From contig JAVXUO010001947.1 in assembly GCA_033065855.1 (NCBI GenBank), positions 62,001 through 126,000 on the forward strand: DNA of 64,000 bases. The letters run 5' to 3'. The position numbers and the translations under genes were made by a program. The stretch is from Escallonia rubra. Lineage: Eukaryota > Streptophyta > Magnoliopsida > Escalloniales > Escalloniaceae. Under the pieces are notes generated by a model. It had not been told where the DNA came from and searched no databases. It saw only the letters and a list, made by a program, of their open reading frames with translations. Positions 1 through 12,479 of this stretch are shown here, piece after piece (within the stretch, counting starts at the first letter, position 1; the number at the start of each line of letters is the position of its first letter).

Positions 1-1002
1 GGTTCTGACCACCCCACGCTTCTAGTAACGTGCTCCACGCACAATTTTGATGGTCAAAGTCCCCTTTGACCAAACGTCGGTTAGTTTTTGAAGGGGGAAA
101 TAATCATTTTGGTTATTGTCTCTCTAAAACCTAGACCTGAATCAAGGAACTTCCATCACGACCAAATCTTATTACTGCCGCCTCCGCCATCTGCACTGCC
201 GCCCCCACCATACTAATCTCATCATCGATGACCACCATCTCCCAATTGTCATCCCCATCGCAGCCTAGTTACCACCTCAGCCCACACCGACTGCCACACC
301 CCCAGTCCACATCGACCGCCATACCCAGCAGCCATAACCCTCTAAATAGCTGCCACCACCACACCAGATTCCATTATCATCGACCTCTATTTCACCCTTT
401 TCTTTCCCCCCTCCCCCCAATGGTCACCACTACCGTAACCCACATCGATCGCGCACCACCCTAGCCTGCAAAACCCTTAAAATCTCAGCTAAAATGGTTG
501 TTGTCTTTCGGTTGGAATTGTTTAGGAGAAACCCTAACGGTCAAAGCAACAACATTTTATCTCCGGCGAAGACATCAACGTCAATCTCAGAGTTTGTGCA
601 CATGCAAGAACCCCTGTAGGTTTGGTATTTTTGTATGGGTTTGTTGTTGTGGTGCTTTTAGTAGAATCATTGCTTGTTCGCTGATCTGGGCTCCATATAA
701 GGTGTCATCCTAGATTTGGACTCCACATAGAGGAGGAACTGGGTGGGCAATTGCAGCGATGGGTAGAGGGGGAGAAAGGAAACAGGTCACTGAGAGGGAA
801 AAAGGTTAATTACGTTGTTAATTTAATGAAGAAAGTGATGTGGACGCCACTTAGGTGCCAAATGCATGCCACTTAGATGCCATTTTGGACGTAATAAGCA
901 AAGTGACTAACTTGTCCTTAAAAAACTAACCAACATTTTGTCAAAGGCGATTTTGACCGTCAAAATGGTCCATGGAACACATTCCATGGGGTGGTTAAAA
1001 CA
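1..1002. mobile_element. Non-autonomous TIR element, probably Mutator-like, long inverted ends
   Basis: The left end (about 3-115) and the reverse complement of the right end (about 890-1002) match over roughly 100 bp. Shared blocks are ACCACCCCA, a run reading ATTTTGAYGGTCAAA, CCTTTGACMAAAMGT and GGTTAGTTTTT. This is a long-TIR, transposase-free element of about 1 kb. Long TIRs suggest a MULE, but no target duplication can be shown because the left end lies at the window edge. The interior is C-rich on the + strand and its open frames look fortuitous. It ends about 150 bp before the start codon of the zinc-finger gene, so it probably contributes to that gene's promoter region. Confidence 0.65.
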
Positions 1003-1159
1003 AAAAAAAAAGTCTGGAGTGTTCCATGTAAAAGACCCCAAAGTATAGGGTTTTATGTGCATTTTATCCAAAGAACACATTTCGACGTTTCACTTTCTCC
1101 TTCCTGAAAGGAAAAAAGTATGTGCACAGAATACCAACAGATAATTCAAAGCCCTAACC

Positions 1160-2125
1160 ATGGATCTAAAGCACATAGCCCCTGAAGCCTACGACCCATC
1201 ACAAGTTCAAGCTTACGACCAATCAACACAAGCTTACTACGATTACCACCTCCAATACCAACAACAATACAATCAACAGCAGCAACAGCAATACCCATAT
1301 TACCCTCAAGATTATGCGAATGCCTATCGGCAACCACCCCAGCAGGCACCCACTTCGATTCACCCTCCCGGGGTTCCAGTCCCACCTGAGCCGGCCCATT
1401 TCGTTGGCCAAGAACAAGGGTTTCATCAAGCCCATGTACAGAGTCAGCAGGTTCCTTATTACCGACCACCGCAATTGGACCCTGCTGCGGCGGTGGCTCA
1501 GTTCCCAGGAAATGCGGGGTATGATCAAGGGCAGCAGTGGCAGGGGACTCGTGGAGGGTTTGGACTGGTATGAATGGATTAGCTGATTGACTCGTGGTGT
1601 GTAATTTGCTGCTTGATTTTTGGAAACCCTGTTTTTATAATTTTTTTCCCCTTTGACTCATTTTGTGAATCTTTAGGATAGAATCCGAATGCATGGACGT
1701 TGAATTGAACTGAGATAGCGATTACATATCAAATGAGTATTTGTTTGAGAAGTAAAAGGAAGGCACAAAGAATGAGCAAGCTCAATAAATACATTCCAAT
1801 TTCAAATACAATACATATGCAAATTGTCCAAGGGGAAAAAAATATGAAATGGAGGAGTTTTTTTTAGGGTTTTATTTATTGTGTTTTGATTACTTCCGGT
1901 TGTTTGACATAATTTTGATTGATTAGTGTCATGGTCCTATAATTTTCTGGGTACAGCAAATGCGAGTGTTTTATATGTATGTGTGTGTGTGTATATATAT
2001 ATATACACACACACACACACGACTGTCATTTTTTTCACCGTCCGCAACATAGTGTAGCGGACGGTAAATTATCGTCCGCAACATAATGTAGCGGACGGCC
2101 AAATCGCGCTAGCAATGGATCACGA

Positions 2126-2169
<44 letters not shown>

Positions 2170-5100
2170 TACTTGAAGTTGCTAAAACCAGCTCTCATTC
2201 ACTACATTGTGAATTTTTTCATTAAGCAATGGGTGGCCTAATGGACGCGGCTCCTGCAATTGTGAGGTTTGCGGTGCGCTGGTATATGTAGCCTTGCCCA
2301 CTTTTGTTGATAGGTTATTTAAACCTGTGACCTATAGGTCACCATGAAGCGACCTTGCCATGTGTAATGACTGTTTGGGGTCAACCGGTATCATTCAATT
2401 TGTTTCTTGTTGTTGATAAATGTAATGCCTATGTTAGATCCGACATGTGGTCTTATCATAAGTAGGCTGATCTGGCTCTTATATTTGTAACTATGATACC
2501 TAGAAAGTATTAGTAAGGCGTGATGGATAAGAGATAGATATGATTGACCATTCTGGTTACGGGGGTCTGTTTTATTATGAAAAGACCATATATGACCTTG
2601 AAATGAATCAGAGTTCGATGAATAAGTGAATAACATTCTTCTCTTGCCAAGAATGCTTGCCATCTAATTTGTATGCTATGACATGAAGCTTTTTAATTTC
2701 CTTAATTAAATAAGACAAAGGAACTAAACCTTTTTGATGGAAAGTCAGATGGCTAAGTGGGAATGGATTTCAAATGATTCTGCCCCCAAAATCATCTTTA
2801 ATTAGGGCTTAATTGATTTAGCATCATCAAGTTGCATGACTTTCTTGTGGTTCTCCTTTAAGTGCTGATAGTGATGGACGTGCCAGACCACTTTATGAGT
2901 AAATGTTACTGCTATGATCTGGATGTAGGGAGTTGCTAAGAGAAAAAAGTGTCAGCTTTTGTTGCTTCAATACTAGTTGTTAAGTGCCAAATTTGTAGTG
3001 ACTAGTCACTAGACCAGGTTTCCGAACTTCACCTCTGGAGTTGGTTGGCAAGTACCAGAGGCTCCTATTCACCCATAAGGCTTGACTTTAACAGAAGGTA
3101 GATTTGAAGTAAAGCTAACAAAAGAAGCAACATGCCCACCACTATCAACTTGCAACATATAATGTTCAGTGCAAGTAACTGAAAAGTTGAGACTTTTGTC
3201 TCCTGGAACTTCCCCCCTTTTCCCAGAGAGATTGTCAAATTTCTCTGATGTATAATGGGGTAATTTCTAGTGTCTAAGCAACGCAAAAGAATGGGTGAGG
3301 TTGTTGACTGAAGTGTTAGCCTTTTTGGAAAGAAGACTGCTTCAGCAATTATGCTAGTCTAACTATCATTGTAACTGAGGTGCTGCAGAGGTTATTCATC
3401 CTTTTTGTTTTTGTCATTTTTGGGAGTGTGCACTATGCATCAACCCTCTAAGCTCTGGGCAGGCAATACTAGTGTTGAATTGGTCAAGAATAACTGAAGA
3501 AATGGTTTAGCAGATTCCAAAAATGAATGTCTTATTTTAGGTACTCTTGGAATTTGGACAACTTGTGTTCTTATCATGCAACTGATGCAGATAGTCTAAC
3601 TCGTATGAGATATTTTTCTTTGAATGCGGATGGTCTCCTTTTGGTGGAAGGGTATAGTCGATCTGGATGAAGCTTTTCTGGAGAACGCTTTGTAGGTGGA
3701 AGATATGTGGGGTGACTGTCCTCGGTGGTATGATGGACTTCCTCAATGGGAAGCAGCACTTTTCAGGGATCACCTTTTAAAAGAAGTGGCTGTAGCCATA
3801 ATTAAAATGGGGCAAAATTGGTTGACAATATGACAAAGAGTGAAAGACTGAATGTTAACCGGTAAGATAAAAGTGTGAACCTTATGACTTAATTGTGAAG
3901 TTATATACTGTTATTGTTATTACCATCTTGTGGAACAATATATCTCCCTCCCTCTCTCTCTGTCTCTCTCTCTCTATGTTTGCTTATTTGTATGTATGCT
4001 TGTAAATGTGCATATAGCATACTTCTAAATGCTGCGTATTCTTAGTAGAACACTGAGTTATAGTTCTAATCCCTCCCTTGCATGATTGTGTCCCCTTTGA
4101 CTCTTTGCGAATTTCTAGGATTAAGTTTGAGTTGTAGAAATTCGCAAAAAAGTCAAAGGGGACAAACATGAAAGGAAATGAGTATTAAATTGTAGCCCTC
4201 TCTTGGCATTTACCTATTTTTACAATGCATGGGTTACTTCTGTGATGCAAGGCACTAAAATCGATGATCACAAGCTTATATAGCTGCAAATTGAATAAAT
4301 AGTCAAGCTCCGCTTGTTTAAACTCTGGTTTCAAGCTTAGTCACCCTTAGAGGTCAAGCAACCCCAAGTTAATGCTGTTGAGCTCGGCTGGATATATATA
4401 TATATATTGGTTTATGTAGAAGCTTTAGATGGGAAGATTCTGCATCATCTGCTGAAGTGGAGGTTCCGTCATCTAAGGTTCTATAAAAACGAGTTGAGCA
4501 AATGCAAGAGCATCATCAGCTGAGCTAGACAGACCAAACTTCTTATGAGACAAGCTAAACGGAGCTGAGCTCAAGCTCCAGCACCAAAGAATGAGAAAGA
4601 GCTTGAGCTTGAGCTTGAGCTTAGACCAGCTTGTGAGTGGTTACAACTTTACAGACTTAGCTTGAACGGCCTGCCAGTTGAGTCCTCATGGTTAAGCTTA
4701 TCACTTCTCCTACTTAAAACTTCTGTTTCTCCTTTGCAGCAGTGCTTAGTCACAAGATTTGGGCTTGGTTGAAGATTATGCCAGTGTTTGACACGGTACA
4801 TTAACTTTTTAATTTGAAGGAGTATACTAAGTTTTTTAAGCCTCCCTTGCGCAGAGGCTTTAGATTTTTAACTCATGAGAAGAAGAGGCTCTTGAAACTT
4901 GGCCACTGAACCTTAGAGCAACCTCATCAACAATTTTTACAAATCAGATATTTCACCTCCTGTTATGAGGCAAAGCAGCAAGTTCGAGGTGGAGATGCTT
5001 TGCATAGTTGTCAATCTATTATTTTTGCGGTTGCTTTAGAGTTCATCTGGCCATATTGGAGTGTGTTGCTGCATGTTTTCATCTTTCATCCCGTTAGACA

Positions 5101-8100
5101 TGTCAGCAGTTCTGTTAGCACTCCTTTTTGGGTTCTGCAGCTCATAATAGTCATGTTGAAACTCATCGATGTTGTATCTGCTTCTTGACTGTATGGCAAT
5201 GTTAACTGGTGTTATATGATGTGCCATAAAGTTGAGGAGGCAGGGCAATACTCGTTCTTACCGGGGATTCCTGAGATCATTTTTCATTAGGGTTTTTAAT
5301 TGAATGAGGTGTTTCTTGTTTATTGTGTACTTAGGTATACAATGAGCCTTTGTTCAACTCTCATAGCTTCTTGCTGCTGAAGCTTCGTGGATGGAGATTA
5401 ATGCTTAGAGATAAACTTTGATGGAAATTACTGGTGGGTATGTAATCTTTCTTCAGGGGCCAATTGTTATGAATGGTTATAGAACGGTGAACGGCTACCC
5501 TTTAGCGGTCATGGCTGGCAGTTAGTTTTTTAGGATTTAGGATAAGCAATATACTCCTCTTGTCTCAGAAGACTGGTCTTCTGCCCTTTCTTTGTCTGTC
5601 ATGATTGCTTCTTCCGTTAAAAATGCAAGGGGTCGGAATTTACAGTTTTCTACTGTATGTCTTGTTGTAGATTACTTTGATTGTAGCAAGGAGTATCTAA
5701 GATATCAATGCTAATGAGAGACTAGTTCTGAGGACAAACAAAAGAAATGGGATTTTCATAGCTATTAGTCGTTGCAGGTCAGATGAAACCGTATTTTCTT
5801 TTTACCTGTCAAAAAAAGGAAAAACTATATCTTTTTCCAATTATTTGGCAGGTATATCTGAACTTTTCTATGTAAAATTTTTCACTTATGTTTTCCGTTC
5901 ATTTCTAAGATAACAGAGTTACTAATTGTATTGGTCTTCGAAAATAGTAGCTTAGTTCTTAAACTAAAAGTAGGTAAAAACCGGTTCTATAGATGCTCTT
6001 TCATTTTAGAAATTGCTGTACAGGTTAGACCCGTCCAATACGTAGATTATCATCAGTGTCATAATTTTACTTGCTTGTGTATATTAGAGGTTGAGCTCTA
6101 TATGTTTTGATAAGTAAACTGTTTTTCCTCTTTTCCCCTTCTTCCCCAATTGTCCGTGTCAGGTGCAGAATTTTTTGACAATCCTAGACATGTCGGGTGC
6201 ATCAAAGAAGCATCTACATTTTCACAAATGCCTTTTACCTGCAAACATGTTGGAAGACCTTGGAATTTGGTTTGGAGGTAAACAAAATAAAGAAGAACAT
6301 GTAACACTACTAAGGTTCATGGCTAGGAAATGAAGGGAAATTAGAAAAAAGACGTAAAGACACTAATGCTAGTAGATACTACTTAATTCCGGAAACACTT
6401 TCTTAGTCAGTCCAACTTATAAGCAAGTCATCTACATGAAGAGGATTGTAATATCTATGGACTTAAAAAAAGGGCATTAATTGACATTATTACTTCTAGA
6501 TACGTGAGTAAAACAGAAGTTCAGTAATCAAATCTGAAGGGACTTGCTGCACCGATTTTGTATTGTTTTGGCGGCACGGCCGAGCTTCCCATGCCATTAT
6601 TCTGGTGCTGCCTCTAGTCTATCTGACGGTGGCTTAACTGCTTAACTATTTTGTGAACCTGTTTCTTTCTCCTTTTTGGAAATGCAGTCTTAGCAGCTGC
6701 AATGTAATAAGCATATGATACAGGTTATTCTAGTCATCGGGTGTATAAATTTGAATAAAATGCCCTCCTAATGTTTGATACATTATGATCTATAATCTGG
6801 CCTTGAAGTCTGATTTGACCCATTGGTAGTTCTTTCTAGATGCCCTCTTGCATCCAATAGATAGAATTCTTGACGCAAATCAAGCAAGATCCAAGTATTG
6901 AAGGCAAATTCTTGAGAAGCCATACCTCTACGAACTACTTATGGATTTTCTATATTGGTCTATTGACAACCCCTGTTCCCTGACATCAGGAAAAAAGTAG
7001 CGCGAGTAGGTTAAAAATGAGAATCATGGGTTTTCCTTCCCAAGGTTCACTTTAGATGTATAAAGCACCTTTCTCTTGCTTCCAACCAAGATGCCATTTG
7101 GATGATTGTAATGTGTCTTCTCCCCTAAATTCAAGCACCGAAAGTGTTTTCTTTGACTTCTTAGTTAGTGCATCCATTGACGTAACTCTATAGCAAAGTC
7201 CAATATAACTTCTATTCGATAAATACAATAGGTAGCAGGACTTTGTTTCCGAATTGGCAGAAAAGAAGTACGTAAAACCATAAGTACGTGCTTCGTTTTA
7301 AGAAATATGTGCAGGTGAAATAAGCAGCAGGAGACGGGCGTCCTCCAACTTAAAACATTGTTTCATTTAGCATATAACTAAGATTTGTTCCGATTCCCTG
7401 ACTTCATGTTTATCAAAGAACCCAGTCCCATTTCTTAGACTTTTGCTGATTGACTAAAAGTTCAAATATTCAAATGGTATGATCTTCTGCTCTCTCTTGA
7501 CCTTAGAAGATTGTACTCCAGTGATTAAACCCTATTTATGTATGCAAGATAGTGGTCCTGTTTTAGTGAGTCGGTTTAAATTGCATTAGAACTCTAGGAT
7601 GAGACTTTTGGGAAATTTTGTTCGATGAACGGGGAATTAAGAAACAGAGAACGAATAAAGAATCACGAGACTTGTTGAAGAAGGAATGTTGTGTAAAAAG
7701 TAAATGAAAAGTTCTAATCTTCTTTCATGTATTTCACCGCTTGGCCCTTTTGTCCATGGTGAGTTTACTTTGTCTTTTATGTTTCTCTTTATAGTTATGG
7801 TGATCAGTTGTTTGGTTATGTTAGCAACTTGTTTTACTGCTAGATTCATATATGTATCTTTATACTACCTAATCATAACTTCGTATGAGAAATAGAATGG
7901 TATGAAGATGTAAAATGGTTGAACTAATATTACAAAAACTTAACAGTAAGCTGGAACTCGCTGTAGTGTAAATTATATATGTTTGAGCATAAGGCATTTT
8001 CTCATTGTTTTAGGATCTTTACTGAGGAGTAAAGATCCTGAAACCATTACACAGCGTAAAGATCTTAAAACAAAGAGAAAATGCTGCACTTGCCTTACTG

Positions 8101-10021
8101 ACGAGTAAAGATGCTGAACCATTACACAGAGTAAAGACCTGAAAACAAAGAGAAAATGCTGTACTTCCTGTCATTTTTAAACTTTGTACTGGGCTTGCTC
8201 TTAGATGTATGAATGAATTTGTTCGCCTTTTGTGACACCTTTTTTATTGTTTTCTACATGCTCAGTACACAGGTTGATTTTGCAGCATGTGTGTGTTTAA
8301 AGAGTGATAGTGGTGATCTCCCCTAATATTGCAGCTCTCTCATGTGGTGTGGGTGTGTATGTGCATGAATGAAAGGGGAGGGGTTCTGTGTGCATGTTTG
8401 CAAGCGTCCTTTCTTATTGCGAAGAGTTTCGTTGAGAATTTTTTGAATTAGGTTGGACATCCCCTTTTGCAGTTCAGCCCTGCATCGCGTTCTGAATCTC
8501 CAAAATAATCCTTTACCTTCTAGTTTGCTTTTGTAATGTCCAATTTTACCAGTTTTTCCACCCGTGATTTAGTTTAGATGGTGTTGGTTTTACACAATGA
8601 GTTGCTTTTTGATCAATAAATGTGTTTCTTTTTTGTGCATTTTTATATCCCTGACTGGTTAAACTAACTTATAAGATGTTTCTTCTAGTATCTAGCATGA
8701 CAGCTTGTTATGCTGGAAATATATTTCTCGTTTTAAAGTCCCTATTACTGCCATCCTGCAGATTGGCCAATACCCACCATGGGGTGGGGGTCGGGCCGGT
8801 CGACCCCTTAGAGGGGGTAGGGGACGTGGACGTGGTCGTGGTCGTGGTGGACACCTTCCATCAAATTCTGCAACAGCAACAGCTGAAGGCCCAGTATCAC
8901 TTGGTCAAGGACAATCGATCCCAACCTGGCCACCACGTATAGCTTGGTGCGAACTTTGCAGGGTTGACTGCAACACAGTTGAAATCCTTGAACAGCACAA
9001 GAATGGAAAAAGACATAAAAAGAACTTGCAAGTACATGCAGAGTTGCAGAATCTTAACAAACTCCTGGTTGAAGGACAGAATGAGCAAATGCCTAATCCT
9101 GAACTGAAGACAGAGTCTCCTAATCAGGCCGAGAAAGTCGGGGTATCTGGGGAAAAGGGAGTACCACTAGCAAATTTGACCTCTCGCCCTGTGACTCAGG
9201 AAATTAAAAAGGAAAGTGAGCTGCATGAAGTTTCAGAAGCGGCAGTACCAGAAGGGGAACAAGCAAAGAAACCGAGGATGGATCATTTTGAAGCTCGGGG
9301 ACGTGGTTCCAAGCGTAAGATGAGAGGTGGACGAGGAGGTAAATGGATGAAAACTTCTGAAGGATCAAGAAGATCAGTTGAGCCATCCAAACCTAAAGAG
9401 ATTGTCCCCTTAATATGTGAGTTGTGCAATGTTAAGTGCGAGTCACCAATTGTTTTTGATAGTCATTTGAAGGGTAAAAAACACCTTTCGAACCTTAAGA
9501 AATTCGAGGCCAACCAGGCCATGCTTGGACAGGCAGCACTTCAGGCACTTTACCCTGCACTTCAAGCACTTCTTTATCCAGCTCTTCAAGCGCTATGTCA
9601 GGCTGACTCGAATGCACCTCAATTTCATCAACAAGGAGTTCAGGGGCCTCAGGATCATTATTCTCAGCCCGGGTCGGCTATGTTTCCCCAAGGTAAAGCA
9701 TCAACATCAGCTCCACCCTTCGGGACCCTTGACCAACAAGATTCTAAGCTACAATTTTCAACTCCAGGAGGTTTGAGCCTCACTGCTGTTACAGAAGAAA
9801 CTAAAGATCATCAGCAAGCTACCGTAGTTGATTTTGAAACAAAGAAGGCTACCAGTGCCGATGTAAGCTCAACTGTTGGAGCAGATCAAGCTTCTTTTGG
9901 CACGGTGACTGGTGGATCTGTTGATATTCCGGAGAGTGAAAATGCACCTTCAAATGTTCTTCCCCTAGCCAAGAGTGTACCGGAGGAGCCCGAGTCAAAG
10001 GGAACAGAGCCAACTGAGTAA
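1160..10021 (+). CDS. Two-exon gene: protein with two matrin/U1-type C2H2 zinc fingers and RGG-like tracts
   Basis: Exon 1 is 1160-1567 (136 codons, ATG start) and exon 2 is 8762-10021. The donor is CTG|GTATGA and the acceptor TGCAG|ATTGGC; the intron is phase 0. The predicted protein has 555 residues. Residues 1-136 are rich in Gln, Tyr and Pro. Residues about 139-166 are a Gly/Arg tract (GGRGRGRGRGRGG). Finger 1 uses C199, C202, H215, H221 and finger 2 uses C355, C358, H371, H377; both have the C-x2-C-x12-H-x5-H spacing of the jaz/zf-met class, which usually binds double-stranded or structured RNA. A second basic Gly/Arg patch precedes finger 2. The C-terminal third is low complexity and rich in Ser, Thr, Glu. 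Family knowledge suggests a nuclear RNA-binding protein; the exact role is not known to me. No frame damage is seen. The 7.2-kb intron is unusually long and holds repeats described separately. Confidence 0.85.
1978..2166. repeat. GT/TA/CA microsatellites enclosing a GTCCGC-hairpin fragment
   Basis: Positions 1978-2022 are (GT)n-(TA)n-(CA)n and 2131-2166 are (TA)n. Between them (about 2023-2130) two imperfect palindromes of the form CGTCCGCAACATARTGTAGCGGACG lie about 32 bp apart. The same outer stem, TCCGC...GCGGA, dominates the ends and arrays of the large MULE at 38220-50084, which also sits in an AT microsatellite. It is therefore probably a remnant of that family. The flanking words (ATCGCGCTAGCAA) loosely resemble TIR words. 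Confidence 0.6.
4089..4164. repeat. Near-perfect foldback, 28-bp arms, 19-nt loop
   Basis: Arm 4089-4116 and the reverse complement of arm 4136-4164 differ by one base and one gap; both begin TGTCCCCTTTGACT and end TTGCGAATTTCT. On the transcribed strand this gives a stable hairpin within intron 1. A diverged copy of one arm (CCCCTTTGACTC...TTAGGATA) lies at about 1646-1682 near the intron's 5' end. Confidence 0.8.
4590..4625. repeat. Short (GAGCTT)n tandem repeat
   Basis: About four copies of the hexamer GAGCTT in tandem, within a 300-bp stretch (about 4300-4680) rich in AAGCTT/GAGCTC words that probably derives from an old, unidentified repeat. Confidence 0.6.
7994..8155. repeat. Inverted repeat with partial tandem copy
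   Basis: Arms 7994-8023 (GCATTTTCTC...GGATCTTTAC) and 8055-8084 (GTAAAGATCT...GAGAAAATGC) are complementary, with a further GTAAAGATCC copy in the loop. A second, weaker copy of the right half (GAGTAAAGATGCTGA...GAGAAAATGC) follows at 8095-8155. It looks like a foldback element that duplicated locally inside intron 1. Confidence 0.65.
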
Positions 10022-10436
10022 CTTTGGGTTTGCTCTATATGCGGGTTTAGCTATTGCCTTGTTTTCAGAGATTTTTTCTGAATATTCACTTGGTAATAGC
10101 TGTTTAGGCTGACCAGGTCCAGCATTTATACTTCGCAACTCTTGCAATTGATAATGGGTTTACAAGTTTTATAAACTTCCTTGGAGACTGGAGTAGCTGA
10201 ACTACAGTTACTTATAATGTTATCACATGTAGCTTGTTTACCAAATTTACTAGATGTGAAGCAAATAGATTTTTTTTTTGGTGCAAAGCAAATAGATATG
10301 TGGAGTCATGTCTAATAGCTAACCAGAGATGTTTACCACCTCTATTGCTTTCATGTTAGCTGCTTCAGCTTCACAGCTACTCTTTCTGAAAACTTTGATG
10401 CCGTTTCTGAAGCACCTAATATTTTTTAGGGTTAAT

Positions 10437-11560
10437 TGCAAAAATATACTCTCACATAAGGCACGTTTGCATATTATATCTTAGACCTACTAAAATAGCA
10501 TTTTTTATCCACCAAATTATTGCTAACGTTGCAAACGTTTACCTTCCATTCAACTTATTAGAAAAAAATAGGGTTTGCAAAAATACACCCCAACATATTG
10601 AGGGCATATTGGTCAAATCACGGAGGTATGTTTTGGAGGGAAAAATGACGGGCAATTTGCATAAGGGAGTCCAGAATATCTGTTTTGGGTAATTTTCACA
10701 ACAAGGGGGGTTGCTTGAGGGCAGGGGTGTGTTGCATTGTAACCGATCGTGGGGAGGATTAGTACATCTTCAATCGCGACTAGGGATCGCTTTCTTCTGT
10801 AATCACGACAATGGTGGGGTTCTGCGCGAGTGCCACATGCTCCTAGAATACGGTAAGTCCTTCATTCATCTTCTTCAAATGGACTTAGAGATTAATGATT
10901 ATCCCTTGAATTACTTCAGTTTAATCGCGATTAGAATTTTTTAGTAGTCGTATTTTGTTGTTAGGTTATATCTTGCTGTTGAAATTAAATTGGAAAAACA
11001 TGGCTTTTTCTGTAATGGATTTTCAACAAATTTTAACTAGCAATTTCTATTCTATTGAATGCAGAAGCTGAGTCTGAATTCTTTACTATTGAGTTGCACC
11101 ATGGAGGTGAATTTAAAAACTGCCCTTTTACAGTTTATTTGGGTAGAAAAGCTACTTATTTGGACTATAAGTGATCCAGATCAATTATCAAAGTTTTATT
11201 TTAAGATGCATGGTTGCAGGACTTCTATTGTTGGGATAGGTAAGATTGCCCTAGCCTCGACTAAAAATGTAAAACACAATAGGATCATAAAAGTTTATGT
11301 GAAGCACAGTGAACCCATGGTTATATTTGATAGTCAAGCTGGATCATCTACTGTTGTGTCTAAAAGTGTGCAACCTTATGATAGAATTTCAAAGGCAAAG
11401 AACACGATAGATGAAGACTGTAGTGATGGCTCTGTGACCTCAAAAGACTCAGTAGAGTTTAGGGAATAAGATGGCGGGATAGTGGACAGTGATTACCTTG
11501 TTAGTGATGATGAAGTTGTGAAACTAACGACAATTCCAACGTTGATGCTAGACATGACTC
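10437..11560 (+). pseudogene. MULE (MuDR-type) relic: transposase N-terminal region
   Basis: At 11065-11150 one frame reads FFTIELHHGGEF...YLGRKATYLDY, the signature of the N-terminal domain of plant MURA-like transposases (family knowledge: an FTIxxHHGGxF...YVGG...YFDxVDPDxxS pattern). About 25 codons on, the homology moves to another frame (SDPDQLSKFYFKMHGC), so there is at least one frameshift. Near 11490-11530 the acidic word DSDYLVSDDE, also usual in this family, is present. No DDE core or SWIM finger follows, so this is only the 5' third of a transposase. The AT-rich stretch starting GGGTTAATTGCAAAAATA at about 10437 looks like the element's terminal region. The right end was not found. 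Confidence 0.65.
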
Positions 11561-12074
11561 TAAAGTTAGAATATACGGGGAAACCCTAGGTTTTATACTT
11601 GGAGAAGGGAGGGATCTGAGTTAGAATAGGATTGGATTAGCTAATTTCCTTTGGGGAAGAAGAAAAGAAAATGGCAGCAATAAGCATTTTGGTCTGATTT
11701 GAACCCCAAATTCTCAAAGTTAGTGCCAAAAATCTAACCAGGAAAACCACCCCCTGTAATTTTTTCAGTCTCCTGATAAACTGTTTGGCTTCTTCATTAA
11801 ATTCTTCCAATCTTTTAATTAATCAGATGGTTCATCTTCATTATTCCTGCCTTCTGACCAACTGTCCGGTTTAACTAATAAATAATTTGTGCGCTTTGTT
11901 TTCAAGATTCTCCCTTCACCCGCATGTTTTACATGTTTATAGTGTTAAACATGTTTCAAAATCTCTGTGTACTTGTTTGTTTGCATGCTTGTGAGCTTGT
12001 CCTTTAAAAATAAGTGAAAATATTTGATTCTACAATGATTCTCCAATTTTCTTGCTCAACTCATTGATGTTGTA
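11561..12074. other. Intergenic stretch, nothing recognised
   Basis: AT-rich sequence with no coding region, tandem array or inverted repeat that I could support. Confidence 0.5.
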
Positions 12075-12245
12075 CAGTATAAGACCGGTATCACATATTA
12101 TCCCTCGCTGCCAGAAGCGGCATTTTCTCCATATCAATTAGAAGATAAATTGATATGGTCTGACACTCACCGACCAACTGTCATCAAACATCATTGGCTC
12201 TGGCTTTGAGTGATTTCTCGATAACTTTTCTATTTATGTCTAAGT

Positions 12246-12400
12246 GAACAACCGCTTGCAAGCGTTGTTGGCCCCAACTCCTAGATAAAAAAATTTATGT
12301 CCCAGCAACCAACCGCTTAAACGCGTTATTGGCTCTGGCTTTTGGATATATTGTAGTGTACCTAAGCGACCAACCGCTTCCACGCGTTGTAGTTTGGGTG
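12246..12400. repeat. Left subterminal repeats of the CACTA relic
   Basis: Three copies, about 60 bp apart, of a unit centred on AACCGCTTNNACGCGTTGTTGGC, each itself partly palindromic (CCGCTT / AAGCG or ACGCG). They are distinct from the right-end repeats, as is common in CACTA elements, where they serve as binding sites for the element's own protein. Confidence 0.6.
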
Positions 12401-12479
12401 GCTCCGGCATCCAGGCATACAAGTCGGGATTGGGGGGGGGGGGGTGGGGGGGATAGCAGCAGGATACAAACAACTAAGA

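Larger units (their letters stand above)
1568..8761 (+). other. Intron 1 of the zinc-finger gene (7.2 kb)
   Basis: The GT and AG borders are clear and phase 0. Inside are AT/GT microsatellites with a hairpin fragment (1978-2166), a foldback (4089-4164), a GAGCTT-type short repeat (about 4590-4625), a pyrimidine tract (3940-3976) and an inverted-repeat cluster (7994-8155). The stretches 2170-4088, 4630-7990 and 8160-8760 are AT-rich with no coding region or recognisable mobile element. Open frames there are short and lack ATG starts or similarity I can recognise. Confidence 0.8.
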
